Below, piece after piece: positions 17,690 through 26,153 of a DNA stretch of 64,000 bases. The notes below the pieces were generated by a model that was given only the letters and a program-made list of their open reading frames with translations, searched no databases and was not told the DNA's origin. Origin of the DNA: Ectobacillus sp042610425. GTDB lineage: Bacteria > Bacillota > Bacilli > Bacillales > Bacillaceae_G. The first letter of the stretch is position 1. Each line of letters starts with the position of its first letter. A program made the position numbers and the translations under genes. Location of the stretch: NCBI RefSeq assembly GCF_042610425.1, contig NZ_JBGJZM010000001.1, positions 1,922,001-1,986,000 of the forward strand. The letters run 5' to 3'.

Positions 17690-19414
17690 CTAACCTAGTC
17701 GAATTTCAGTCGTTTGGTTTGATTCTAAATCTGTTAAATGTACCGCACAAGCAAGACACGGATCAAAAGAGTGAATAATCCGTATAATTTCTAACGGTTG
17801 CGTCTTGTCTGCCATCGGTGTACCTTTCAGCGCAGCTTCATATGCACCAATTTGATCCTTTGCATCTCTAGGCGAAGCATTCCAAGTCGATGGTACAACT
17901 GCTTGATAGTTTTTCGTTTTTCCATTTTCAATGTCAATCCAGTGTCCCAGTGCTCCGCGCGGTGCTTCTACCCAGCCCACACCTTGCGCTTTCTTCGGCC
18001 ATGTGCTTGGCTCCCATTTTGAGCCGTCAAACGTAACTTGGTTACCGTTCTTAATATTTTTCAAAAGCTCATCCATATCATTGCGAAGCCATTTTGACAT
18101 AAGAACCGTTTCTAGTGAACGTGCTACCGTACGACCGAGCGCTGATTTCATTGCTGAAATTGGTAAATCCAATTTCTTAAGCGTATCATCCATTACACTC
18201 ACAATTTCATTGTTCTTCGCTGCATAACCGACCATCATGCGGGCAAGAGGGCCTGTTTCCATCGGCTGACCTTTCCAGCGCGGTGTTTTCAGCCAGCTAT
18301 ATTGCTTTTCTGTATCAAGATTTTTATAAGGCGCTTTCGGACCTGTATAATGAAGTGTCGTTTCTCCGGCAAACGGATGCTTTCCAACGCCCCCGCCTTC
18401 CTTGCCATCGTACGTATACCAAGAACGATCGATAAACTCTTGTACTTGAGCCGGATCTTTCAAATCCACATCATGCACTTCATTGATATTTCCGTTTAAA
18501 ATGATGCCGCGCGGGAAGCGGTATAATTTCGTATCGTATAACGTACCTGTTGAGAAATCCCCGTAGCATAAGTAGTTTTCCAAACCGCCGCCATACGTCC
18601 AGTCCTTGTAATAAGAACCGATAGCAAGAACATCCGGCACATACACTTGATTCACAAATTCAATAGCTTGGTCAATGATTTGTGATACGTGCATTAAGCG
18701 CTCTGCATGAACACCGTTATCGCTATTAATATCAAGCGGCGTTGCCATCCCTCCGACTACATAGTGCGGATGCGGATTTTTCCCGCCGAAAATTGTTTGT
18801 ACCTTTACAACTTCTTTTTGCCAATCAAGTGCTTCTAAATAATGCGCAACTGCCAGTAAATTCACTTCAGGCGGAAGCTTGTAAGCATTATGTCCCCAGT
18901 ACCCATTCGCAAAAATTCCAAGCTGTCCGCTATCAACAAGCTTCTTTACTTTATTTTGCACATCAGCAAAATAGCCCGGTGAAGATTTTGGCCAGCTAGA
19001 AATCGACTGCGCCACGCGTGACGTTTCGGCAGGATTTGCCTTCAAAGCGCTTAGCACATCGACCCAGTCAAGTGCATGTAAGTGATAGAAGTGAACAACA
19101 TGGTCATGGAAGAAAATAACCATATTCATAATGTCACGAATCAAATGAGCATTTCTTGGAATTTGAATCTGCAGTGCATCTTCTACAGAGCGTAAAGATG
19201 CAAGGGCATGCGTTGATGTACAAACACCACAAATACGCTGAATATAGGCCCATACATCACGAGGATCGCGGTCACGCACGATTAATTCGAGTCCGCGAAC
19301 CGCTGTTCCTGAACTAAATGCATCCTTAATTTTACCTGTATCGTCAATGTCAACTTCGACGCGAAGATGACCTTCAATTCTTGTAATTGGATCTACTACT
19401 ATACGTTCGCTCAT
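17690..19414 (-). CDS. hyaB: [NiFe]-hydrogenase large subunit
   Basis: 574 residues. The L1 motif RICGVCTSTHA is near residue 62 and the L2 motif DPCLACAVH near the C-terminus; these provide the four Cys of the NiFe site. After the final His, about 15 residues remain, the peptide removed by the protease. RIEGHLRVEV occurs at residue 13. The length and motifs fit group 1 membrane-bound uptake enzymes. The start overlaps the hyaA stop by four bases. Confidence 0.96.
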   Translation of the reverse strand: MSERIVVDPITRIEGHLRVEVDIDDTGKIKDAFSSGTAVRGLELIVRDRDPRDVWAYIQRICGVCTSTHALASLRSVEDALQIQIPRNAHLIRDIMNMVIFFHDHVVHFYHLHALDWVDVLSALKANPAETSRVAQSISSWPKSSPGYFADVQNKVKKLVDSGQLGIFANGYWGHNAYKLPPEVNLLAVAHYLEALDWQKEVVKVQTIFGGKNPHPHYVVGGMATPLDINSDNGVHAERLMHVSQIIDQAIEFVNQVYVPDVLAIGSYYKDWTYGGGLENYLCYGDFSTGTLYDTKLYRFPRGIILNGNINEVHDVDLKDPAQVQEFIDRSWYTYDGKEGGGVGKHPFAGETTLHYTGPKAPYKNLDTEKQYSWLKTPRWKGQPMETGPLARMMVGYAAKNNEIVSVMDDTLKKLDLPISAMKSALGRTVARSLETVLMSKWLRNDMDELLKNIKNGNQVTFDGSKWEPSTWPKKAQGVGWVEAPRGALGHWIDIENGKTKNYQAVVPSTWNASPRDAKDQIGAYEAALKGTPMADKTQPLEIIRIIHSFDPCLACAVHLTDLESNQTTEIRLG

Positions 19415-20484
19415 TCGTCTTCCCCTCGTTTGTCATCAATTTTTTTCTTTACTACAGTTCCTGCTGCATGCACGGCAATGCCCGCAGTCGTTACGCCGAC
19501 CGCTGCAAGTCCGATTGTATCCGGACTAATCGTCATTTGTGAACCAGGAATTTTCGCTCTTCTTGTGTAAAATGGACCATTGTCCCAGAAACCTTTTTCC
19601 GAACAGCCAATACAAGGATTCCCGGACTGAATCGGATAGCTTACGCCGCCATTCCAGCGCATTTCTGCACATGAATTGTATGTAGTTGGTCCTTTACAAC
19701 CTACCTTGTATAAGCAATAGCCTTGTTTTGCTCCTTCATCATCAAAGGATTCTACAAACAATCCTGCATCAAAATATGCACGGCGGTTACATTTATCATG
19801 AATACGATGGCGGTAGAATGCTTTCGGACGACCAAGATGATCAAGTTCTGGCAATGTTCCGAAAGTAATAATATGTGCAATAACCCCTGTCATTACCTCT
19901 GCAATTGGCGGGCATCCTGGCACAAGAATCGTAGGCGTACCTGTTTGGAAGCTCGTAATTGGCTGTGCGCCTGTTGGATTTGGATAAGCAGCCGGAATAC
20001 CACCCCATGCCGCACATGAGCCGTAAGCGATAACCGCTTTTGCGTTTTTCGCCATTTCTATGTACGTATCTTTCCCAGTTTTACCACCTATCGTACAGAA
20101 GCCCTCCTGCGGAATACTTCCCTCGACGGCAAGAACATATTGACCCTTATAATCCTTCAGAACCTTCTCCATCGCTGCTTCAATTTGAAATCCAGATGCA
20201 GCCGAAAGAACTTCTGTATATTCTAGGGAAATCATGTCGAATAGAACGCTTTCAACTTTTGGCTGGGACGAACGAATAAACGACTCTGAGCAACCTGTAC
20301 AATCTTGAAATTGTAGCCATACAACTGGAACTCTTGTGCTCGTTTCCATCGCTTTTACCACTTCATTCGTTTGTGTAAAATCAAGGCCAACAGCCGCAGC
20401 GACTACGGTACACATTTTCAAGAAATCTCTGCGGGTAACCCCATTATCAATCGCAGTTTCATAAATTGTTTTTTGCTTTTTCAT
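19411..20484 (-). CDS. hyaA: [NiFe]-hydrogenase small subunit with Tat signal
   Basis: 357 residues. A twin-arginine signal (TRRDFLK, about residues 17-23) is followed by a hydrophobic stretch. FeS ligands are seen in QDCTGCSESF, GSCAAWGG, VPGCPPI, RIHDKCNRRAYFDAG, GCKGPTTYNSC and PCIGC. A C-terminal membrane helix (about 325-345) anchors it outside the cell. At both places where oxygen-tolerant group 1d enzymes carry the extra Cys (CTCC and WGC), this protein has Gly, so its proximal cluster should be an ordinary [4Fe-4S]. AGGGATC lies before the ATG. Confidence 0.95.
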   Translation of the reverse strand: MKKQKTIYETAIDNGVTRRDFLKMCTVVAAAVGLDFTQTNEVVKAMETSTRVPVVWLQFQDCTGCSESFIRSSQPKVESVLFDMISLEYTEVLSAASGFQIEAAMEKVLKDYKGQYVLAVEGSIPQEGFCTIGGKTGKDTYIEMAKNAKAVIAYGSCAAWGGIPAAYPNPTGAQPITSFQTGTPTILVPGCPPIAEVMTGVIAHIITFGTLPELDHLGRPKAFYRHRIHDKCNRRAYFDAGLFVESFDDEGAKQGYCLYKVGCKGPTTYNSCAEMRWNGGVSYPIQSGNPCIGCSEKGFWDNGPFYTRRAKIPGSQMTISPDTIGLAAVGVTTAGIAVHAAGTVVKKKIDDKRGEDE

Positions 20485-20631
20485 TTGCTAGATCCCTCCA
20501 TTTTTCATGGAATAACTGTGTAAAGCTCTTAAATTCATGGTAAATGTAACATAACAATAAGGCTCTCGTCCTAGCATGTAGGAATTGTTCACAGAAACTC
20601 CTTTAACAAAACTTTTGTATGGTTAACATTT

Positions 20632-21372
20632 TTAGTAAGAAGCCTCTTCTTCCTCTTCCCTTTGCCGTTTCAACCGTTTTCTGTAAACAATCTTAGAAAG
20701 TGAAATACTAATTTCATAGAGCACTAATAAGGGAATCGTAACCAGAAAATCCGACATAAAGTCTGGCGGTGTAATGACAACAGCAATGACAATCAAAATA
20801 AAATAAGCATACTTACGCACGGTTGATAAAATAAAAGGATTAATGATACCAAGCGATGTTAAAAACATAATAACTACCGGAAGTTCAAATAATACACCAA
20901 ACGGCAATGTCATATTCAACATAAATCGAAAGTATCGCTCAGCTGTAAAATTAGACAAAAATAAGTCTTTCCCTAATTCGATCAAAAACGATAGTATCAT
21001 AGGGAAAATGACAAAGTACCCAAACGCAAGCCCAGCAATAAATAGCAAAAAGAGTGCTGGCACATAGGTTAGTGTAGCCTTTCTCTCCTTCGGTTTCAGC
21101 GCAGGTTTCACAAATAGCCAAATTTGCATAGCAACAACCGGAATCGTACATGCAATAGCAACAACAGTAGCGAGCATGAAATAAATCCACAATATATCAC
21201 TTGGACCAAGTACAGCTAATTTCATCTCGATGCTTTTTGCAAACCATTTATAAATATCGATGGCGTACACAAACCCAACGATAAAAAAAACAACAAATGC
21301 AACGACCGATATAATAATCCGCTTCCGCAATTCATCCAAATGATCCAATAGCTGTAATTCTTTATCTTCCAT
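20632..21372 (-). CDS. tatC: Twin-arginine translocase subunit TatC
   Basis: 246 residues with six membrane helices, the N-terminal HLDELRKRI signature at about 9-17 and a Lys/Arg/Glu-rich C-terminal tail. It recognises RR signal peptides. Its place directly upstream of the hydrogenase small subunit suggests that it is dedicated to hydrogenase export, although it may serve other substrates too. A 147-base gap to hyaA leaves room for an extra promoter. Confidence 0.95.
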   Translation of the reverse strand: MEDKELQLLDHLDELRKRIIISVVAFVVFFIVGFVYAIDIYKWFAKSIEMKLAVLGPSDILWIYFMLATVVAIACTIPVVAMQIWLFVKPALKPKERKATLTYVPALFLLFIAGLAFGYFVIFPMILSFLIELGKDLFLSNFTAERYFRFMLNMTLPFGVLFELPVVIMFLTSLGIINPFILSTVRKYAYFILIVIAVVITPPDFMSDFLVTIPLLVLYEISISLSKIVYRKRLKRQREEEEEASY

Positions 21373-21491
21373 GTCCGTCCCCTACCTATTCATAAGGTTC
21401 TAAGTACTGATTCACAAAAAAACGACTCGCATATAGAACATACGAAATCGTTTCATGCAAAAGAGTAACCTGGCACATTATATGCTATACC

Positions 21492-21719
21492 TTATTTCGT
21501 TTCAGCCTTAGTCTCTTCCTTTTTTTCCACGATCTTCTCTTGCTTTACTTCACTAACTACATCATTTGTTAGCTCAGCAGTAGACTTCTTAAATTCCTTT
21601 AACGTTTGTCCTAAAGCACGACCAATTTCGGGGAGCTTCTTAGGTCCAAACAAAATAAGTGCAAGAACTAGAATTAAAATTAAACCGGGTACGCCAATAT
21701 TTGAAAACACGGCATCCAT
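21492..21719 (-). CDS. tatA: Twin-arginine translocase subunit TatA
   Basis: 75 residues: one membrane helix (about 8-24), the FGPKKLPEIGRALG hinge/amphipathic helix, then an acidic/basic Lys-Glu tail. This is a typical TatA of the Gram-positive two-component (TatA-TatC) system, and no tatB is seen. It is the first gene of the hydrogenase locus, with a promoter about 40-70 bases upstream. Confidence 0.95.
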   Translation of the reverse strand: MDAVFSNIGVPGLILILVLALILFGPKKLPEIGRALGQTLKEFKKSTAELTNDVVSEVKQEKIVEKKEETKAETK

Positions 21720-21756
21720 CCCCCTCCACTACTAATATGTATTTCTAAGATTGATT

Positions 21757-21786
21757 ATATTATTATCTAAGTGAAATTGGTGTCAA
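21757..21786 (-). promoter_or_regulatory. Sigma-A-type promoter of the tat-hydrogenase operon
   Basis: On the minus strand there is TTGACA (21781-21786), then 18 bases, then TAATAT (21757-21762), with the tatA ATG about 38 bases further on. The -35 is a perfect consensus. TTTCACA just upstream could be half of an Fnr-type TGTGA site, but no full palindrome is present. Confidence 0.6.
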
Positions 21787-21943
21787 ACTGTGAAAGATTC
21801 ATAGGAAATTCAAATATGTAGAAAATGTGTCAGGGGTTGTTTTTTTTGGATGGAAAACTCCTTTGGCGTGGTCACTTCGCGGTGGAGGGCCGTTTGGATC
21901 GCATCTTCCTCTTTTTCTTTCCCGTTCAAACAAAAAACGTCTA

Positions 21944-21995
21944 CTATTTCAAAGACCACTGAAAAAAATACTATTTTCAGCGGTCTTTGAAATAG
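21944..21995. repeat. GGCCACTGAAA-type hairpin, copy C, joined to array 2
   Basis: Arms of 22 bp with one mismatch (21944-21965 and 21974-21995), core GACCACTGAAAA. It lies between the end of array 2 and the hydrogenase operon promoter. In the orientation of the array (minus strand) it follows the last partial unit. Confidence 0.75.
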
Positions 21996-22009
21996 AAATA
22001 TAGAAATAT

Positions 22010-22375
22010 GGATCGAATTGTGCCCACTCTCGAAAAAAAACATGCGAGTGGTAACAATAGTTCTTCGTTTGTTCCCTCTCTCGGGAAAAAAACTTGCGGG
22101 TGGTAACAATAGTTCTTCGTTTGTTCCCTCTCTCGGGGAAAAAGCTTGCGGGCGGTAACAATAGTTCTTCGTTTGTTCCCTCTCTCGGGAAAAAACTTGC
22201 GGGTGGTAACAATAGTTCTTCGTTTGTTCCCTCTCTCGGGAAAAAAGCTTGCGGGTGGTAACAATAGTTCTTTGTTTGTTCCCTCTATCGGAAAAAAAGC
22301 TTACGGGTGGTAACAATAGTTCTTCGTTTGTTCCCTCTCTCGGGAAAAAAACTTGCGTGCGGTAACAATAGTAGT
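22010..22375 (-). repeat. 52-bp tandem repeat array 2
   Basis: Seven GGTAACAATAG elements start at 22050, 22102, 22154, 22205, 22257, 22309 and 22361, a 52-bp period with one 51-bp step. Units are nearly identical (GTTCTTCGTTTGTTCCCTCTC core), making this the youngest-looking array. On the minus strand GGG lies 22 bases before TTACC, the same phase as the other three arrays. All frames are open for long stretches, but the period is not a multiple of three. Confidence 0.9.
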
Positions 22376-22398
22376 CAAGTCCAAATTTATGTGTAAAA

Positions 22399-22626
22399 GT
22401 GTATACAAGGTTTTCAACAAAGTTTATTGAATCAATAAGATTATATCGGTTTTTGGTTGAGGAAGGGGACGAATATCTTACTTCCTATTTAGTAGGCATT
22501 TGGTTAGGAACTACAATGATAGTAGGTGCTCTTTTGCATGTGAGAATCAAGGATCCGTTCAAAGAAATAACACCCGCTCTTGTGATTATGGTACTTGCAC
22601 TTATAGTTTCTATTTTAAACTTATAA
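22399..22626 (+). CDS. Small membrane protein or gene fragment
   Basis: 75 codons from a GTG with no convincing ribosome site. It contains two hydrophobic segments (about 31-48 and 57-74) and is followed by a strong terminator, which argues that this strand is or was transcribed. It starts 24 bases past the end of array 2. It may be the 3' remnant of a longer gene cut by the array. The family is unknown. Confidence 0.4.
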   Translation: MYTRFSTKFIESIRLYRFLVEEGDEYLTSYLVGIWLGTTMIVGALLHVRIKDPFKEITPALVIMVLALIVSILNL

Positions 22627-22633
22627 TTTTAAA

Positions 22634-22666
22634 CAAACTCCGTAGTTATCCTGCTACGGAGTTTAT
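22634..22666 (+). terminator. Intrinsic terminator
   Basis: Arms AAACTCCGTAG (22635-22645) and CTACGGAGTTT (22654-22664), with an 8-base loop and T-rich sequence after it. It ends the small plus-strand gene at 22399-22626. Confidence 0.75.
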
Positions 22667-22803
22667 TTATCTAGAAAAATTCAAATCTATAAATTTACAA
22701 AAAACAGCTGAAACTTTGAAGTTGATGAAAAGTAGTCTAAAGCATCCTAATATAAAAGGAGTAACTGAAAGAGCAGCTACCCCCTTCATGATAATTACTT
22801 TGG

Positions 22804-24228
22804 TTATAGATTTAAAGGCATGACAAACATCGCAATACTCGTAATTACAATATAAACAAGCAACAACATTGTACAAAAGCCAGCAATTTGTCCAAATTTT
22901 ATTTTCGTAATGTCAAGTAAGGCAATCGCCCAAAATGGCTGAATAAGATGAGACATCATATCTCCCCATCCGTATGCAATGGTCGTACTTGCCGGGCTAA
23001 TACCCAATTCCTTCGCTGCCTTTAACAGATACGGTGCTTCGATAATCCACTTTGATCCACCTGAAGGTACAAAATATCCAAGCACCCCAGAATACCAATA
23101 TACAATTGGTAAAAAAGTGTGGGGATTCGAAATAGAAATGAAGAAAGTCGTTAGCACATGACCTAAATTTGTATAGGAAATCAGTCCAAAAATTCCTCCG
23201 TAAAGCGGAAATTGGATTAAAATTCCCCAAGCACCTTGCACTCCTTTTTTACAACTCTCTAAAAATACGATTGGACGCCATGTTAGAAATAGAGCAAGTG
23301 TAAGAAACAACAGATTATACGTGTCTATACTCCAACCAGCAATCCCCTTTGATGTAAAAGTCTGAACAAGCAAATACAGACAAGCAATACCAACAATAAT
23401 ATTCCAACCAGGCCACCATGCAAGACGATCTGCTGGGCTTAAATGAGCGGGTCGTTCCATTTTATTTTCTTGTGTAATTGAATCAAGAACTTCTTTATCC
23501 ATTCCTGTTCCTGCTTTTTTCGGTGTCAATAATGTTAATATCAATGCCGTAGAAATAATAGTAATAAAGACAAGGATAATATTAAACGAAGAAAAAATCG
23601 TACGAGATACAGGAATAATCTCCGTTAAAATTTTATCTTTTAATAAGAAATTATCAGGTGTCGCTACAAGTAAAGTTGCTGATCCCGAAAGACCTGCGTG
23701 CCACAACGTTGCAATTCCAACATACGCTGCTGCTACTAGCATCCGGATATCTGATTTCGGATTATGCTTTGCCACAAACGGAACAAGCGTTGCAGAGACA
23801 ACAATGGTTAATGCCCAGTTCACAAATCCTGTCATTAAAGAGACGATTGCTACAAGTAAAGTTGCCTGCCATGGTTTATTGGGATTTGTCCGAGAACCCA
23901 GCCAGTTCAGCGCCGTTTTCGTAGCAGGTGCGGTAGCACAAACATATGCTACGATAATTGCAAAACTAAATTGAGCCATGAGCGGAAGCAAAACCCAAAG
24001 ACCCTTTCCCCAAACTTGTACAGCCTGATTGGGTGAAGCGTTTCCAAATGAGAGTGCCATTCCAAAGATAATAAGCGAAAGAATAATCGCAATAATCCAT
24101 GCATCCGGAACCCATTTTTGCGTCCAATTACTTGTTGTTAACGCAAAGTCTCTAAATTTATTCAAAATTCCTCGATCATTCTCGTATACAGAAGTTTCGA
24201 ACTCATTTACTAGTTTTTCTTGCTCCAT
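22804..24228 (-). CDS. atoE: Short-chain fatty acid transporter, AtoE family
   Basis: 474 residues with about 10-12 membrane helices after a charged 40-residue N-terminus. NWTQKWVPDAWIIAIILS, WGKGLWVLLPLMAQF and a C-terminal SGGSKWIIEAP segment match the AtoE/YjjP-type short-chain fatty acid (butyrate/acetoacetate) permeases. It is the last gene in a run with acyl-CoA synthetase, thiolase and DUF35 genes, which fits uptake of the acid that the synthetase activates. Confidence 0.88.
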   Translation of the reverse strand: MEQEKLVNEFETSVYENDRGILNKFRDFALTTSNWTQKWVPDAWIIAIILSLIIFGMALSFGNASPNQAVQVWGKGLWVLLPLMAQFSFAIIVAYVCATAPATKTALNWLGSRTNPNKPWQATLLVAIVSLMTGFVNWALTIVVSATLVPFVAKHNPKSDIRMLVAAAYVGIATLWHAGLSGSATLLVATPDNFLLKDKILTEIIPVSRTIFSSFNIILVFITIISTALILTLLTPKKAGTGMDKEVLDSITQENKMERPAHLSPADRLAWWPGWNIIVGIACLYLLVQTFTSKGIAGWSIDTYNLLFLTLALFLTWRPIVFLESCKKGVQGAWGILIQFPLYGGIFGLISYTNLGHVLTTFFISISNPHTFLPIVYWYSGVLGYFVPSGGSKWIIEAPYLLKAAKELGISPASTTIAYGWGDMMSHLIQPFWAIALLDITKIKFGQIAGFCTMLLLVYIVITSIAMFVMPLNL

Positions 24229-24241
24229 ACCTATTACCCCC

Positions 24242-24568
24242 TTATTTTATAATTTGAAAAACAGGTGTCCCTTCTCTCCATTCGCTTAACTCTACTTTTG
24301 ACCCTATTACTACTTCACTAGACTGTAATTTTTGCATTCTACCAATTAACCGTAAACCTTCTTCACACTCTACAACTACCACCGTATAAGGCGTTTCATC
24401 CTTCAATTTCAAATCGCCAACATGAATCGTAGTATAAGAGAACACAGTTCCTTTCCCTTCTACTCTCTTTGACAGATAACTATGCTTACTTCGACACTTC
24501 GGACAAAATTCATAGGTCTGCGCAGCAAGATGATCACATTCCTTACACTGATACACATCTATCATCAT
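24242..24568 (-). CDS. DUF35 Zn-ribbon/OB-fold protein, thiolase partner
   Basis: 108 residues: an N-terminal zinc ribbon (CKECDH ... CPKC, residues 8-24) followed by an OB-fold ending in FQIIK. DUF35/ChsH2-like proteins bind and support SCP2-type thiolases or hydratases next to them in operons. The thiolase gene lies two bases upstream, so a stable heteromeric complex is likely. There are two adjacent ATGs (24568, 24565) behind TAGGAGG. Confidence 0.88.
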   Translation of the reverse strand: MMIDVYQCKECDHLAAQTYEFCPKCRSKHSYLSKRVEGKGTVFSYTTIHVGDLKLKDETPYTVVVVECEEGLRLIGRMQKLQSSEVVIGSKVELSEWREGTPVFQIIK

Positions 24569-24570
24569 GT

Positions 24571-25731
24571 TTACCTCCTACGGTAAATATGAACGGCACA
24601 TGTACCGCCAGATCCACCTAAATTGTGTGTTAATCCGATTGTTCCGTTTTCAATCTGACGTTTTCCAGCTTGTCCCCTTAGCTGATACACAATCTCTACG
24701 CCTTGCCCGACTCCTGTTGCACCAACTGGATGACCTTTTGCTTTCAGACCACCACTCGAATTAATTGGTAATTCCCCGTTCAGGCGGGTACGTCCCTCTA
24801 AAGCAGCCTTTCCTCCTTCGCCTGGCGCAAAAAATCCTAGGTCCTCCGTAGCAATAATTTCGGCAATCGTGAAGCAATCATGAACTTCAGCAAAATCGAC
24901 GTCAGATGGCTGTATACCTGCCATTTCATAGGCCCTGGAAGCAGCAAGCCTGGAAGCCGAAAAAAATGTCATATCATCATTTGTAAAAATTTCAAATGAA
25001 CCTGTTGCCTGACCCGATCCCACAATATCAATTACATCGTTTCGGTATGTCTTGGCAAGATCAGGAGCAGTAAGTACCATTGCTGATGCACCATCAGAAA
25101 TAAGGGAACAGTCAAAAATACTAAACGGCTCAGCTATCATCGTTTGGCTAGCACATACATCTGCCAAACTAATTTTTTTGTGCATATGAGCGTTCGGATT
25201 CAATAAGGCATGATCATGATTTTTCACTGCTACAGCAGCGAGATGCTCCTTTGTCGTACCATATTGATACATATGGCGCTGTGCTACTAGAGCAAAAACA
25301 CCTGGAAAGGTTAAACCGGCCTTTCCTTCCAGTTCCATATTACTAGCCTGAGCAAGAACCCCTGTTACACCAGCAGTAGGGAGTGAAGTCATTTTTTCTG
25401 CACCTACCACTAGTACACGTTTATGCAGTCCGCTTTTGATTGCCAAAATGGCTTCCCGAATCGCTAATCCACCAGAAGCACATGCGGCTTCCACCCTTGT
25501 CGCTGGAACTCCTTTCAGCCCTATTACAGAATTTGCATATGACGCAAGATGATTCTGATTAAAAAATTGATCACCAGCAAAATTTCCAAGATACAAAGCG
25601 TCAATTTCGTCCGGTCCCATGTTGGCATCAGCTAATGCCTTACTTGCAGCTTCTTGTACGAGTTCAGAAAAACTTTCTGTGAGAACACCATATTTCGTAC
25701 TTCCAACCCCAATAACCGATGCAAGCACCAT
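24571..25731 (-). CDS. SCP2-type thiolase / acetyl-CoA acetyltransferase
   Basis: 386 residues. The active-site Cys is in VEAACASGG (about 82-90), with EVHDCFTIAE near 290 and GGLKAKGHPVGATG near 335. It lacks the classical C-terminal CxG motif and instead follows the SCP2/sterol-carrier thiolase pattern, whose members work with DUF35 proteins. It probably condenses or cleaves beta-ketoacyl-CoA in the acid-degradation pathway of this operon. Confidence 0.88.
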   Translation of the reverse strand: MVLASVIGVGSTKYGVLTESFSELVQEAASKALADANMGPDEIDALYLGNFAGDQFFNQNHLASYANSVIGLKGVPATRVEAACASGGLAIREAILAIKSGLHKRVLVVGAEKMTSLPTAGVTGVLAQASNMELEGKAGLTFPGVFALVAQRHMYQYGTTKEHLAAVAVKNHDHALLNPNAHMHKKISLADVCASQTMIAEPFSIFDCSLISDGASAMVLTAPDLAKTYRNDVIDIVGSGQATGSFEIFTNDDMTFFSASRLAASRAYEMAGIQPSDVDFAEVHDCFTIAEIIATEDLGFFAPGEGGKAALEGRTRLNGELPINSSGGLKAKGHPVGATGVGQGVEIVYQLRGQAGKRQIENGTIGLTHNLGGSGGTCAVHIYRRR

Positions 25732-25742
25732 TGTTCTTCCCC

Positions 25743-26153
25743 CTACTCATTTATTTTTGGTTGTACGAATTCAATCGTCACCCCATTAAACCCATCATTC
25801 TTAGCAAATGCTACAGTAGAGCCATGAGCACCGGGACGCGGAATCGTATCCTTCATCGGAATCCCTCCCTTTTGCATGTTCGTAATTGTTTCTTGAATAT
25901 CGTCCACTTCCAATGCAATATGATGAAGACCTCCGCCTGTCTCTCGCAAAAAATCGACGAGTTCACCCTCTTCTCCTAATGGTTGCACCAGTTCAATTTG
26001 CGTGTCTCCAATTGGAAGAAAAGCAATGTGTACATTGTATGATGCAACATATTCAATTTTTGTTGGAATAAGGCCGAGTAGCTTTTCATAAGGGAGGAGT
26101 GCTTTTTCTATATCATCCACGATAACTGCGATGTGATTGACTTTCTTACTCAT
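25743..26153 (-). CDS. VOC protein, methylmalonyl-CoA epimerase-like
   Basis: 136 residues of the glyoxalase/VOC fold as two betaalphabetabetabeta repeats. VNHIAVIVDD gives the first metal His, QIELVQPL the Gln/Glu, LHHIALEVDD the second His and VTIEFVQP the last Glu. The best family fit is methylmalonyl-CoA epimerase. No mutase gene is in the window, so another acyl-CoA epimerase/isomerase role is possible. It overlaps the synthetase gene by eight bases. Confidence 0.75.
   Translation of the reverse strand: MSKKVNHIAVIVDDIEKALLPYEKLLGLIPTKIEYVASYNVHIAFLPIGDTQIELVQPLGEEGELVDFLRETGGGLHHIALEVDDIQETITNMQKGGIPMKDTIPRPGAHGSTVAFAKNDGFNGVTIEFVQPKINE

Noticed and set aside
19411..19414. Oxygen-tolerant group 1d hydrogenase assignment
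   Set aside because: Gly at both extra-Cys positions of the small subunit argues against it, despite the similar operon.
21373..21491. Hairpin or attenuator between tatA and tatC
   Set aside because: AACGACTCGCATAT and ATACGAAATCGTT pair only imperfectly, with no U run; too weak to call.
21810..22316. Long open frames on the minus strand across array 2
   Set aside because: All three frames stay open because each 52-bp unit lacks stops; the period is not a multiple of three, the peptides repeat in shifted frames and there is no ribosome site. The end part (21810-21940) may be the scrap of some gene, but no family is seen.
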